This document shows, piece after piece, positions 25,354-36,453 of a stretch of 64,000 bases of DNA. This DNA is from Anticarsia gemmatalis (taxonomy: Eukaryota; Arthropoda; Insecta; Lepidoptera; Erebidae): assembly GCF_050436995.1 (NCBI RefSeq), contig NC_134754.1:9913001-9977000 (forward strand), given 5' to 3'. Position 1 is the first letter of the stretch, and each line of letters starts with the position of its first letter. The notes below the pieces were generated by a model. It was not told where the DNA came from. It did not search any database and was given only the letters and a program-made list of their open reading frames with translations. The position numbers and the translations under genes are program-made.

Positions 25354-27690
25354 GATTTCCTCAGTGTTGTCTAGCGAAAGCTTTTGGCCGCCTTCGTGAC
25401 TTACTAAGCTGATAACTGCTGTACTGTACTATCTGATAATGTTCTACTGAAATAATAGCAGTTATTATTAGTTGTATGAATAGGAACAGTTATTGCTTGG
25501 TTTTGAAATATTAGTTACAACCAGCTATATTTTCTTGCGGATCTCGGAAGACATCTTGACTAGGCTCGAACCCCATATTATAGTCAATGTCCAAAACGAA
25601 TTTAATTATGACTTGCTGACCACAATTTCATTGCACCACGCGTTAAGGCAAACAGAAAGAGAAAATTCTTCATAAAGAAAAGCATTACAATATAAATAAG
25701 CAAATACTTTTTCTTATCAAGAAGTTTATCTTTTGAAATCGACATTTGATTTGATCATTTTATCAATTCTAAGAAGCTATAGCTCAGGAAGTGTCTGTCG
25801 AGAAATCGACAGCGCACTTTATTTTCTTACTATATTTTTTATTTCCGGTCGCTATCTATTCAGTATAAAAACTATCTTGCGATCTTACTAATTGCTGTCA
25901 AATATAAAATATTCTTGGCAAGTCTGTGAGGCAGGAAGTCAATTAAAAGCAGTAAGTCGGGGCGTATGTTCAAACCGTTTAATATGAGGACTCATTAGCG
26001 AGGTGGCGGTCGGAACTTAGGGCTCACAACTCGGTCGAGTTTTAGAATTCTGCTTTGTTCTAAATAGGTTATGAAATTTAATTGGGTTAGATTAGTTTTA
26101 TAGTAAGGTGTTAAGCATATCACAAAATAATAGAATCAATACTTGTGTGATACATTATCTTGGCGTCTTAATTAAAAGATTTTGAAGATAAGAAGAAACA
26201 ATTACAAAGTTTTCCTTATTTTTTCTAGGTTTTGAGCAATCGTAAAATACTAAAAACTAACAATTTTTTGTCACTAATATGTTTTTTTTACCTTTAATAT
26301 TTTCTGTTCATAAAACTTTATTTTACATAAAATTTGCAAATATAGTCACATCATTTACGAGCAAACTGTACCTTACTCTAAGAAAAATTTCATCGCGATA
26401 ATGTTATTTGCATAGTAAGTGTCCCTTGAAAGATAAGCAGAAAGTGGGACGTTTAATTTGACCTCGAATATCATCGGATATAATGTTCCATACACTTTCT
26501 AGATTATGTTTCAAATGCCTTGGGACTTGCAGCTACATACAAGCTATATTATAAGTATATGTAGTATGTATGCATAGTAGGAACAACTTGCATATTATTT
26601 TATGTCCGCAACACGACACGCGTCTGTCAGTATAATAATATATATGGACGGTAAAGATCGTTTGGAATGTTGTATCTTTAGGAACTATTATTTATATTGT
26701 TTAGAAGCTTTTTGTGTCTCAGAGTAATGTTAATGTCCCTATGTTTTCTGTTTCACTGAATAATAAAAATGCTTAATTAGAACGACTTTTTCAGTTCTCA
26801 ATTAGACTTCATTGTTTCGGTTTCGGTATAAATAGCTAGCAAGTGTTTTGTTGTCACTCAATCAATTGAGTGTTCAAAGGAATATACGCAACACCGTGTA
26901 ATAATGTTGAAGTAAACAAAATTTTCTGTAGAACACAATCTAGTAGACTACTAAACCGATGCTGCGAATATATCCGTAGAAGACTATGTTCACCTTGTTT
27001 ACTATATCTTTGTTACACAGAATATACAAGGAAGAACAGGAAATCATACCACACAAACATCACTAATTAATGTCTTATTACCTACCTCCCACAATACAAT
27101 ATTTACTTCGACAATAACAGTATTTATATAAAGTTAATTGTTAGTTATTCAAGCTTGTCTAATTGTTTTGTGTTTCATATCGTTGCGAGTGCGGTGTACG
27201 AAGCTTTGAATGTACTACTACGTAGTACTACGTGTTGGCAAGACTTTGTACTGTTGAGCTTTTTTGGTTAAGGATGTTAGAAGTGAATAGACTAGGTTTA
27301 GTAAGAGAACTTTGTTTTGAAATTATTGCTCTACTTTTCTCATTGACTATTTGAATGGTCTAATTACAGTCACATTAAGACGTGAAAATAATGTTTTTCC
27401 ATGTTACTGGATTTTACACATACAATTGGTTTTTGTAAAAACATGATCCTATATATTGATCAGAGCAGAGAATTGAACACACGTTCACATAACAGAGCTT
27501 TTTTGCAACATACACGTTACGAAAAAAAGAGTTCAAGCTTGGATTTCTGAATGTTTTCATTAATTTTGTCAGGTGGAATTCTTTCAGTTGTTTCTATACA
27601 TTTGCCTATCGAATGGTTTTCCGACAATTATTTCTACTACGTACAGAAGCGCGTTTTTCTGCAGTTGGTACTATCGCGTAACGAGAGTTT
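25354..27690. other. AT-rich non-coding stretch
   Basis: No recognisable gene, repeat or strong structure. Confidence 0.5.
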
Positions 27691-27763
27691 GACGTTTAAA
27701 ATATACTGCAAGAATAGTACCTACGACGCGACGTCCGCCAGAGGCGCTGATCAGATTTTCATA
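27691..27763 (+). repeat. Short dispersed repeat, copy 2 of 3
   Basis: GTTTAAAATATACTGCAAGA, ATAG, then CGCCAGAGGCGCTGATCAG and ATTTTCATAG align with 2190-2259 and 58981-59050. It lies inside a 93-codon open frame (27551-27832), which argues against that frame being a gene. Confidence 0.5.
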
Positions 27764-28061
27764 GAAACATTCTCCCCTCGAAACCTAAATAACAATGTTA
27801 TTCAGTACTGTAGCAGAGTGTCGAAATTCTAAACCATGTAATCTATTATGTGCTACTAATGATACGTGCAGTATGCGGTCTAAGATAAAGGATTATGTCA
27901 TGTAATAAACGATTGTTACAATGAGTTGCAATGATCGCGTGTAATGATGTTATATAATTCTTCGCTAGATATTTGCTGATCTATGGTTTCAGATAAGTTT
28001 GAAATGTGCAGTATATTTCTCTTAGAGAGCTTTTAGTTTTAGCACACGATTTTGCTTTTAA

Positions 28062-28205
28062 CATTACGAATGCGAAAGTATGAATTTTGAGTTTGATGGT
28101 TGTTAGTTAATCACGCCAAAACGACTGAATAGATTTTGATGTAATTTGATACAAATGAATGGTGAATGGTATACCATAGAAACCTATAATACGGGGAAAT
28201 GTTTC
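28062..28205 (+). repeat. Dispersed LINE-tail-like repeat, fragment
   Basis: ATTACGAATGCGAAAGTATG, then CACGCCAAAACGACTGAATA and GATTTTGATGTAATTTGATAC, follow the same order as at 1581-1717. It is decayed and lacks the terminal AGCTAGT. Confidence 0.45.
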
Positions 28206-31200
28206 ACAAAAAATTAATGTACTTAAAATGTAATATATTCAAGCAGCACCAACCTTAAATATTTTCTCAGTCGTCTAACGTTGTCGTTTCAGGAAATACA
28301 TACTTTTAGTTGCTTAGTACTAAAGTAAAACAGTAACTTTATTTTAAAATTATACTAAAAGTTACAATTTTACGGCACCATTTGTGAAAAACTTGAGACA
28401 AACATCAGTAAAATAAAGACAAAATGGGCCTTAAAAACTTATTAAAGAGTTAAAGGCTAAACAAATGAAACCTGTTAGCTATAATTAAACTCAAAGCGTT
28501 TGGCTCAAACCGACTCGTAAAACGTTTGCGTATTCTTGAAAATTCTAAAGTAGTTTTACCTCTACCATGAGTTTGTGCAGTTTACTACGAATATTTTCAG
28601 GTTCTTAGTACCGACGCTCGTAACTAATGTTGTTTAGAAAGACGCTACTATATTTAGAGTAGTTAAAGAAAACTATGATAAATTATTAGGTGGTAGTGGT
28701 AACAGATGAACGCAACAACAAACTTTTAATTCTATTATGGCAAATTCGGATGAATTTCAAATTTTCAAAAACTGTTAAATAATATTATGTGTCGCCTAGG
28801 GTACAGATCTTTCTCATAACTGAATAATTTCCTAATAAATAATATTTAATCATTTAAAATTAACTCTCAATTTTATCTTCTATTCGGTTCTTTATTTTGT
28901 CTTAGTGCAACTGTTTAATTTAATCAAAGTATAGTCACAGTGACGATTCATGTTTGAGATAAAAACGATGCATAACAAAACATAAAACATTGTAAACTAC
29001 TATTCCTTAAAAAAAATTCAACTACCACCACTATAGTTAACGTTCATACCCGTAGTAAAGCTAACTGTATAAAAGCGTCAGTGTCGACTATGTAAACTGC
29101 ATACTGAGGTAAATGCTCTTAAAGTAATGTTAGGAGTCGGGTACTGTATAAATATTGGCGCTTTGACTACAACATGCTTCTTAGAAACTGCTGTGTACAA
29201 AATATTCGTTATAACTGATGTGAATATCAATTACCTTATTCTTAAAGCTTGTAAAGGTATGTTATGAATATAATTGTAATAAACTTTTTGTTAAGTATAG
29301 TGAAGGATTGAGCATTAATAATGACATTTCCTAAATGTCAAACTGTTTGATGTTTTGTGTTTGTAGTGTGTGTATGATATTATTATAAAAGTTTTTTGTT
29401 TCTTAAGACTTGGATTTAAATTTATATGAACGATGTTTTCTAATATATACTTAGATACAAATATAGTATCTGATGTATCCTTCCAGAGAAACGTCAAATC
29501 ACTGTTATCATTTATCTAGCATCTAGTTCTTAACGATGAAATTCCTTTTATATCTTTTGAATCAGTTTCCGTGATAGACGATAAATGTACTGGCAACTAC
29601 AGCTGTTGGACTTATAAAGTTTTATATCAAATGCTTTCTGTAAAAGTGCAAACTTGCAATAAGATGAAATAAGTATCCATCTAGAACATTCGGAGTGGTT
29701 TTAAACTATTGCACCTTGTACATATAATGTAACACAAGTTAATTTAAATGCGATAAACATTTAAACTTTATGCAGTACAATTTAGCTGATATCAATCAAA
29801 TATTCTATTTATATTTGAATAAAACCAGCATGTCTTATTACTACTAAACCTTAACACACTTAAAAAAAATGTGTAAATGTAGTGTAAAATGAACTGATAA
29901 GTTAGTTCTTGAGTGGTTTACAGATTAATTATTTCGTTCATTTAGTATTAATAATCGCGAAATGTTAAACTCTCTACATGAAGATGTCATTATTCATCAC
30001 TATTGAATCAGAAGCTCATAATGGCGCTACTAATTTGAGCAGGTACATTCAAGATCAACATTGATTCATATCTTATTAATACGTGTGTGCTAAGCTTTTA
30101 TCCTTCTGAATGTACATGAATAATAATGTGAATGAAGTTGGACTTAATTATTTAATACCGAATAGAAGTAGAGCAATACGAATTCAATTGCTTAATCTAA
30201 CACCGCATTTAGTGATTATTAAGATGACTTTTGAAAGTCATCCTGAAAAGTTGTTAAATGCGCATATCGGGTTTGCAAAGCGCATCGACGACAAGATATT
30301 TAGATATCTTATACCAACTGATAAATTAAACTGTAAGCCCGAAACTGCTAATTTTATTCGCACTAACGCAAAGTTCGCCAAGGAATCTTGGAATCCGCAG
30401 CAAAACCACGTGCAAAAACAAGTCTCACATCATTTATATTGAGCCGAGTGTTCAGTCTGCTAATGGCTGATGTCTAGGACCTCCCATCCATTCCCAGGAT
30501 GGGAAAAAGTATAATTGAGTTTTTTGTTGTTTTCTCTGTTTGTTGGGAATTGGATCTCAGCCAAATAAATCGTGATAGCCTCTGGATACCAGATTCCTAT
30601 CAGGTACTGATTCCGGCGAAATGTGAATGTTGATTACACCTTTTAATACCCTTTTGGGTTTTACCTTTGGTAAGTTATAAGCTACGCTGGTTCTGTGTAA
30701 AGAGTCCTTCAGAATCATAAAAATACTTTATTGAATAATCTCTCAAATAGTTAAAAGTTTTTTCGTTCAATCGTTATGTTGAGAGCCTCAGAGCTCTCGC
30801 TGTAAAGAGCGCTTGAAAAAGTTCATCTATCGAGTGTATATTTCAATTTATCACCTTTTGATTGCAATATCTTTTCGTTTTAATTAAAAATCTGTCTATC
30901 AATTATTTTATATTCATTCATTATGACATTTAATTTGAGATTTATGTCATCATACTTGTATCATTGTTCTTGTATCAATTGCAATATTAATTACAAACGT
31001 TATACATTCAATTATGAAGCAACCATGTGTGAATGGTTCCTTTCGTTGCACCATTCGCTGGTCCGAATTCAAAGATGTCTTTACAATAGTTTCGTAATAG
31101 ATACTTCTCCTTGTAACGTCTAGGATAATTGTATCTGTTACGTTACAATGCGATTGCGGAGGATGAATTGATTGACTAGTCGTGCCGAACTTTATCAGAT

Positions 31201-31476
31201 TCAGATCACAATATCCACCTACAAAGTTATTACGTCATAACACAGCAATAAAATCTCACGATTACATTTTTTACTGTTCCGTATCTCAGGAGCATTTTAG
31301 AGTGAGATTCGAAATAAATGCCAACATTTTCTCGTAAAATAAAGATCATTCGAGATTTTCTCGTCCATAAAACAGTGTTATCGAGACCTCTAAAGCGGAG
31401 ACTGGTACACTATGTATCAGAATGTAACGGTGTAAACGGTTTGCAGGGGATCCATTGAGAAAATGATAGGAGGAAT
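28206..31476. other. AT-rich stretch with a GC-normal island at 30.1-30.72 kb
   Basis: Most of the stretch shows nothing. At 30110-30442 (+) an ATG-started 110-codon frame has fairly coding-like codons in its second half (RIDDKIFRYLIPTDKL). At 30557-30718 (-) a 53-codon ATG frame reads PKVKPKRVLKGV and HISPESVPDRN. Between them lies CCCATCC/GGATGGG, a small stem around ATTCCCA. Neither frame is recognised; both may belong to one decayed transposon. Confidence 0.35.
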
Positions 31477-32059
31477 ATATCGCTCCTTGAATACAAAAGG
31501 GACACAAATCAAAAACTATAAATTTTACAGGACAGCCAAAACAAATTTTTGAAACTGTTTTTGTATAATATTTTATATATTTATTAATTAAATATAAGAT
31601 GTTAATATATCATTAGATGCGTATTTTTTAGCTCTATCTATCTATACAATATAAACTTTGTAATAGCGGTTACCTATTAAGAATAAAAAGCATATAAGTC
31701 CGTTTTGCATTCAAAATTTGAACCAATATCATGAAAAATATGTCAAAAATTAAACACAGTTTTGCAAATAAAAATGGTTTATTGTACATTTTTTGGTAAA
31801 AAACCGTATCAAAAAGTTAAATCTTATTAGTAAATAAAACCATAAGTGAATAGACACCCGGAAAACATTGTATTAAACAATCTAAATTAAAAAATCTTTA
31901 CTTATTATTAAGTAAGTAATATAATAGAGATCAACTTTGTGCGTAACTTTCATTATTCAGTAAAATTAAACATCAATCATCATCATCAATCAATGGGTAA
32001 CGTGACGGGTAGACTGAGTGCAGCAGGAGTATTAAAGAAATAAGATAATAGAAAAGTTT

Positions 32060-33115
32060 TATGAGTTTAATAAACCTTTATATTTAGCATTCGTGGATTA
32101 TTCCAAAGCTTTTGGCAGCATCAGTCATTCCGCCATAGAATCATCACTCCATAACCAAGACCTTCTTAAAGATACTACGTAGAATCGAAGCTACATACAT
32201 CAAACTCATCAAAGCAATATGCAACAATCTCTCTAAATCCAAAGAAGCTTGAAACAGGAAGACCAGCTATCTCCCAAATTACTTACCAGCACCCTCGAAA
32301 AAGTTTTCAGGAGCCTGGCGGCAATCAAAAGGCATTGTTGTTAGTGGCAAACAGTTAACAAACCTTCGTTTTGCAGACGACATTGTCCACTTCTCTTCCT
32401 TTGCATTGGAACTCGAATCAATGCTCAAAGATCTGAGTACGGCAAGCCTTCAGACTGGACTAAGTAAGAACCGTACAAAAACCCAGGTTATGACCAACAA
32501 CACAAAACGTAGGGTCGAGGTAGGCGAGCACGTCATACACTATGTCGACGAGTACGCTTACTTGAGCCAGATAACCTCTTTTAACAACTGATGGGACAAA
32601 GAGTTGGACAAACGTGCCACAAGTGCCTTGAAGAGCTCCTGGTCCATGAAAAAGCTAATGAAAGGTAACCTTCGACTGTCACTAAAGCGGAAGCTCGTCG
32701 AAATGTTTATACTACCCGTCCTAACCTACGGTGCCCAAACATGGTCCCTTACGGAAAACCAAAAGTAGAAACCGAAGGTTTGCCAGAGAGAAATGGAGCG
32801 TAGTATATCAGATGTAAGAAGAACAGATCACGTCCAAAATTCTATACTGCGCTCCCAAACTCGCATAGCCGATTTAGGGAAGAAGACCGCCAGGTTGAAA
32901 TGGAACTGGGCCGGCCACATTATCCGCATGCATCCGGAAAGGTGGGCATATCTACCAACTGGATGCCAGAGGATGGTCATCGCAGACGCGGGAGACCTAA
33001 ACGGAGATGGCGGGATGACCTAGACGCATTTGAAAAGGACTAGTCGGATCTTGCCGCTAAAAAAGCGATTTGAAAGGGAAGGGTCCCCACTTGCCTTTCC
33101 CTGCATCAAAATGTT
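32060..33115 (+). pseudogene. RTE-type non-LTR retrotransposon, reverse-transcriptase fragment
   Basis: Conceptual translation shows the RT palm order: LAFVDYSKAFGSISH (box with the first Asp), YIKLIKAICNN, QLSPKLL, then LRFADDIV with the catalytic FADD motif (about 32359-32385), followed by ESMLKDLSTASLQTGLSKN, VLTYGAQTW, and the RTE-type C-terminal KWNWAGHIIRMHPERW and GDLNGDGGMT region. Reading needs several frame changes and crosses stops (TGA after ITSFNN near 32589; TAG near 32768), so it is dead. The endonuclease domain is absent: a 5'-truncated copy. Family assignment rests on the WAGHI box and the order of motifs. Confidence 0.8.
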
Positions 33116-33230
33116 AAATTTTATTTCGAAAATTTTAACGTAAACTAAAATTATTATCATGCCAAAGGGCCATATTTATGGCCTTCCCATTGTAGCACGC
33201 TAAAAATAATTATTTATTCCACAATCATTT

Positions 33231-33426
33231 AATGCAAAAGGGACGTATTTCAAAATATGCTACTGTTATATTACAAAATATAATAACAAATACTAGTGTT
33301 TGAATGCAAAACGGTCGTTTTCAGAAATATGGCACTTTTGTATTACAAAATATGGTAAAAAATACTCTAATTAGAATGAAAAAAGGACGTTTTCCAAAAT
33401 ATGGCAGTTTTGTATAGTAAAATATA
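33231..33426 (+). repeat. 72-bp tandem repeat, 2.7 units
   Basis: Units begin at 33231, 33303 and 33375, exactly 72 bp apart, each starting AATGCAAAA/AATGAAAAA, then GGGACG/CGGTCG/AGGACG, then CAAAATATG. The third unit breaks off after 52 bp where the palindrome at 33427 begins. The unit start resembles the terminal repeats of the enclosing element. Confidence 0.75.
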
Positions 33427-33899
33427 ATGCCATCAAAAACATTCTGTAAAAACCTCAAGTCTCGCCGTAAAAAGTTGTGAGATCTATATAATACCAAGTC
33501 GATTAATCTATTTAGTCTCTACTTAAAGGACTTTCTGTCTTAAGTTATTACGTATGTTATTATAATGCCAATTTAAAAAAAATACCTTTCAAACAAATAG
33601 ACCGACCTGGCCATCGCATGATTTGATTATTAGTATGTATCACACTACACAGCACGACAAGAAGTTAATGCTCCTGAAATGTTAATAATGGCGAATTTGT
33701 ATTTTCTTGCGATGACCAAGTCGATCTATTTGTTTTAAAGGTATTTTTTTAAAATTGGCATGATAATAACATACGTAATAACTTAAGACAGAAAGTCCTT
33801 TAAGTAGAGACTAAATAGATTAATCGACTTGGTATTATATAGATCTCACAACTTTTTACGGCGAGACTTGAGGTTTTTACAGAATGTTTTTGATGGCAT
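33427..33899. repeat. Large near-perfect palindrome, two 192-bp arms
   Basis: Positions 33427-33618 are the reverse complement of 33708-33899 with about 6 mismatches in 192. The outermost 137 bp are identical, and all differences fall in the inner third. The spacer is 89 bp (33619-33707). It has no coding capacity. A transcript across it would fold into a long double-stranded hairpin. It starts inside the third 72-bp unit (after AAAATATA), so it probably inserted there. Confidence 0.9.
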
Positions 33900-34102
33900 C
33901 TCACTTCTTCTTGTAGAGCGAACATAAGTCCAATTTGTATGGAAAGACGTTTTTTTTTTCATAATTCAACATATTTTCTTTTGGGAATGTTGTTCAGTTT
34001 CATGGGCTAAACACCCTTACCCACCCTTTAACCCCTCCCGTTATGCCTCATATAGTAGGTACCTATTTACACCTATTTATTTTATTTTCTACAGTAATAA
34101 TA

Positions 34103-34180
34103 ATTCATTAACTGCAAATGTAACCTTGTAATCTAATACATTTATATAGGATTACAAAGTTATTGTTGCAGTTAGTGAAT
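34103..34180. repeat. Foldback with 31-bp arms
   Basis: ATTCATTAACTGCAAATG... (34103-34133) pairs with 34150-34180 at 26 of 31 positions around a 16-nt loop. It is a second, smaller foldback inside the 31477-34900 region. Confidence 0.65.
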
Positions 34181-34305
34181 TTAGAAAACTGGACCGAAAT
34201 TAGAAAATATTAAATTTTTCCCATGATTAAGACACAAAACCCTATTTGTATTCTAAATTTTAAGCTTCTAAGTCTGCTAGAAGTACCTTAGACTTTTGAT
34301 GATCG

Positions 34306-34353
34306 GTGAGTCAGTGAGTCAGTGAGTCAGTGAATCAGTGAATCAGTGAGTGA
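34306..34353 (+). repeat. (GTGAGTCA)n minisatellite
   Basis: Six 8-bp units: three GTGAGTCA, two GTGAATCA and a final GTGAGTGA. The flanks (AAGTACCTTAGACTTTTGAT before, AACTACTGGTTCAAATTGAC after) look like a dispersed-repeat body. Confidence 0.85.
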
Positions 34354-34569
34354 CAAAATTCAAAATTTTAACAAGTTGTCATTCTTAAACTACTGGTTCA
34401 AATTGACTGAAATTTTAAATATACCGTGTTTAAACAATGACTGATTAGTTGCTGAAAATCTAGGCTTCTTGTTTTATCCACAACGAAATTATAGGGGTGT
34501 CAAAAATAGCCCGAATTGCTTCGAGAAAAGGATGTTACGGCCGTGCCGCTTTTTTTTTGCTCGACTTGC

Positions 34570-34589
34570 GGGGGCACTTCCGTGCCCCC
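34570..34589. repeat. G/C-rich 8-bp hairpin
   Basis: GGGGGCAC and GTGCCCCC form a perfect stem around TTCC. It is isolated in AT-rich DNA. The position recalls a transposon subterminal hairpin, but no Helitron-like CTRR end follows within about 15 bases on either strand. Confidence 0.7.
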
Positions 34590-34900
34590 AGATCACATTA
34601 ACTTGAAATTTTGCACCCAACACAGACGTATTTTTGATTGTGGCACTTTTTCACGCAACCGACGTGCGTTTGCGTAAAATTTTCGGGCGTAACTCATAAA
34701 GTGGCTGTTTTGCACTGACATTACCTGTCAAAGTGAGCAAATGCAAAAAGGGCAGTAAGTCAGTACAGCCATAATATAAGCAAAAATGATGGGGGTTTTT
34801 TTTTTACTATAAAATATAGGCGGTTCAGGTGTCATTTTTGCAATAAAACGATTTTCATTTTTTTTTGAGTTGTGGCCCTTTTGCATTGAAGGAGCGATAT

Positions 34901-36130
34901 GTGAATGCCCGCCGATGATAGACCCCAATGAATGTAATCTGGCCCTTTGGTAGAGGATCGCGGCACAATCTGGATCTTTATAGATTTCCTCGGCGTTCCG
35001 CAGACTGGCAATATCGTTTGATTTGAACTGTGAAGTGATAATACCCTATCGGCGGGCCGTGGAATTGTAAATGGAAGATCACGGTTTCAAATGTGCTAGT
35101 TTTGTTCGAGCTATGGTTATTTATTTTGATTTAAAAAATGTGGTTCAGTTTTTGCTGCAGTAAATTTAAGAAGATTAATAGGAAATATATATAATGTATG
35201 TTATTAAAACACATCAACTTAATTAATTTATTTATTTTTAATAAAAACAGATAACAACTAGCATAGCAATGCAATTACTCATGTTGTTTCAAGTTAAAAA
35301 GAAAAATGAAAAGCACAATTACGTATTCCTTTTCTCAGTTGTATAATAAATAAAATAACATTTTCTAAGACTAAGGTTGAGTATTTCTGTTCCCGACATG
35401 CCTGTGGTTCATGCAAACGCAGCGCACTGCAATATCGTTTATAATTCACAGTTTCACTCCAAACAACACCCTAGAGGTTGCGGGTCTCTTCGCCAAAAGA
35501 TTCCAGAACTTTCCAAGATTTTGTTTTCCTCTCAGTTTGTTTACAGTTCGTAAATTGTATAAAGATAAACAGTAACGGATACGGAACAAAAGTTAAAGAG
35601 TAAAGAGTTGTCTTTTTGTTTCGCTTGTTGATAAATTCGAGAATTTTCGCCGTTTCGGTAAATCTAAATCGCGGTAATGAGGCTTTTAATATGCGCGCTG
35701 TTTTCAGTAATGCCTAATTACGTATTAGTACGACGCGCGTAATATTTTATGTTGGCTTTTAATCCTCAACTTTAGGCGTTGTCAGATCTTTCACTGGTAT
35801 TATAATTCTCTGCTTGTTTTTGGTATTAAAAGCTCAACATATACGCATTTTACCTCAAAATGCCTGACGTTTCGGCGCGGGCTACACTGGCTGTGGTCAC
35901 AGCCTGCCAGGTAAAGTTTCAAATTAAAATGCGTGTTCGCGTGTTCTATTTATTCGCGTATTATACCCATAATAAATATGCACCAGTTTGAAAGATATAG
36001 TTAATACATACGAACAATATAAAAACTAAAACCCATCTAAATACGTAGTTAGGCTTATCATTATCAAAGTACTTTACAAGTGGTAAAATACTTTCAAAAG
36101 CTGTTACGGTTCAGTTTTCCTAAATATGAC
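34901..36130. other. AT-rich non-coding stretch
   Basis: No gene signal. Short GC patches near 34960-35010 and 35870-35910 have no assignable identity. Confidence 0.45.
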
Positions 36131-36262
36131 GAACTAGCTTACGCCTCCAGCTTTTACAGCGTAATACGCTGACGAAAAGTTTCGTATGTTCCTCTACCGC
36201 TTTCAATGTAACTTTGGGCCAATTTCAGTTAAAATCAGTTCGTAGTTTAGTCGCGGAAAGGT
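36131..36262 (+). repeat. Decayed LINE-tail-like repeat
   Basis: ACTAGCTTACGCCTCCAGC at one end, then GCCAATTTCAGTTAAAATCA and GTTCGTAGTTTAGTCGCG at the other, fit the common pattern of a retroposed tail (ACTAGCTTxxGCCCGC...AATTTCATCAAAATCGGTTC). It is strongly diverged. Confidence 0.4.
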
Positions 36263-36340
36263 ATTTTACAGGTTGTTTTAGCATTCATAATACTTTAGGC
36301 AACTTTAACGTGTTTCATTTTTGAGGTAGCTTGTGACAAA

Positions 36341-36453
36341 AATCAAGAACTGGAGCATTCTGTTTACTTTTAGCAATCATAATTGCTATATTGATTGCTT
36401 AATCAAGAACTGTATTAAATTTTTAGTTATAAAGTTTGATTCAGTTCTTGATT
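36341..36453. repeat. Hairpin 36401-36453 plus an upstream third copy of its arm
   Basis: AATCAAGAACTG at 36401 pairs perfectly with CAGTTCTTGATT ending at 36453, and pairing continues imperfectly to about 22 bp with a 7-nt loop (TAGTTAT). A third AATCAAGAACTG sits at 36341, exactly 60 bp upstream in direct orientation. The stem fits a small pre-miRNA-like hairpin. Confidence 0.5.

Larger units (their letters stand above)
31477..34900. mobile_element. Composite foldback region bounded by 40-bp inverted repeats
   Basis: Positions 31477-31516 (ATATCGCTCCTTGAATAC, AAAAGGGACACAAATC...) match the reverse complement of 34861-34900 (ATATCGCTCCTTCAATGC, AAAAGGGCCACAACTC...) at 35 of 40 positions; similarity fades on both sides. 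The enclosed 3.4 kb holds an RTE relic, a 72-bp tandem repeat, a 192-bp-arm palindrome, a 31-bp-arm foldback, an 8-bp minisatellite and a G/C hairpin. The motif AATGCAAAAGGGAC recurs inside. No transposase is visible and no target duplication is evident. It could be one large non-autonomous DNA transposon, or a decayed satellite-like locus with inverted ends. Confidence 0.5.

Noticed and set aside
24706..25412. Five overlapping open frames on both strands
   Set aside because: They lie largely in the GC-rich MITE and come from its low stop density.
34306..34353. CRISPR-like short direct repeats
   Set aside because: Units are 8 bp and contiguous with no spacers, and the DNA is eukaryotic; it is a minisatellite.
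34560..34610. Helitron 3' end at the G/C hairpin
   Set aside because: No CTRR terminus or AT insertion site at the required distance on either strand.
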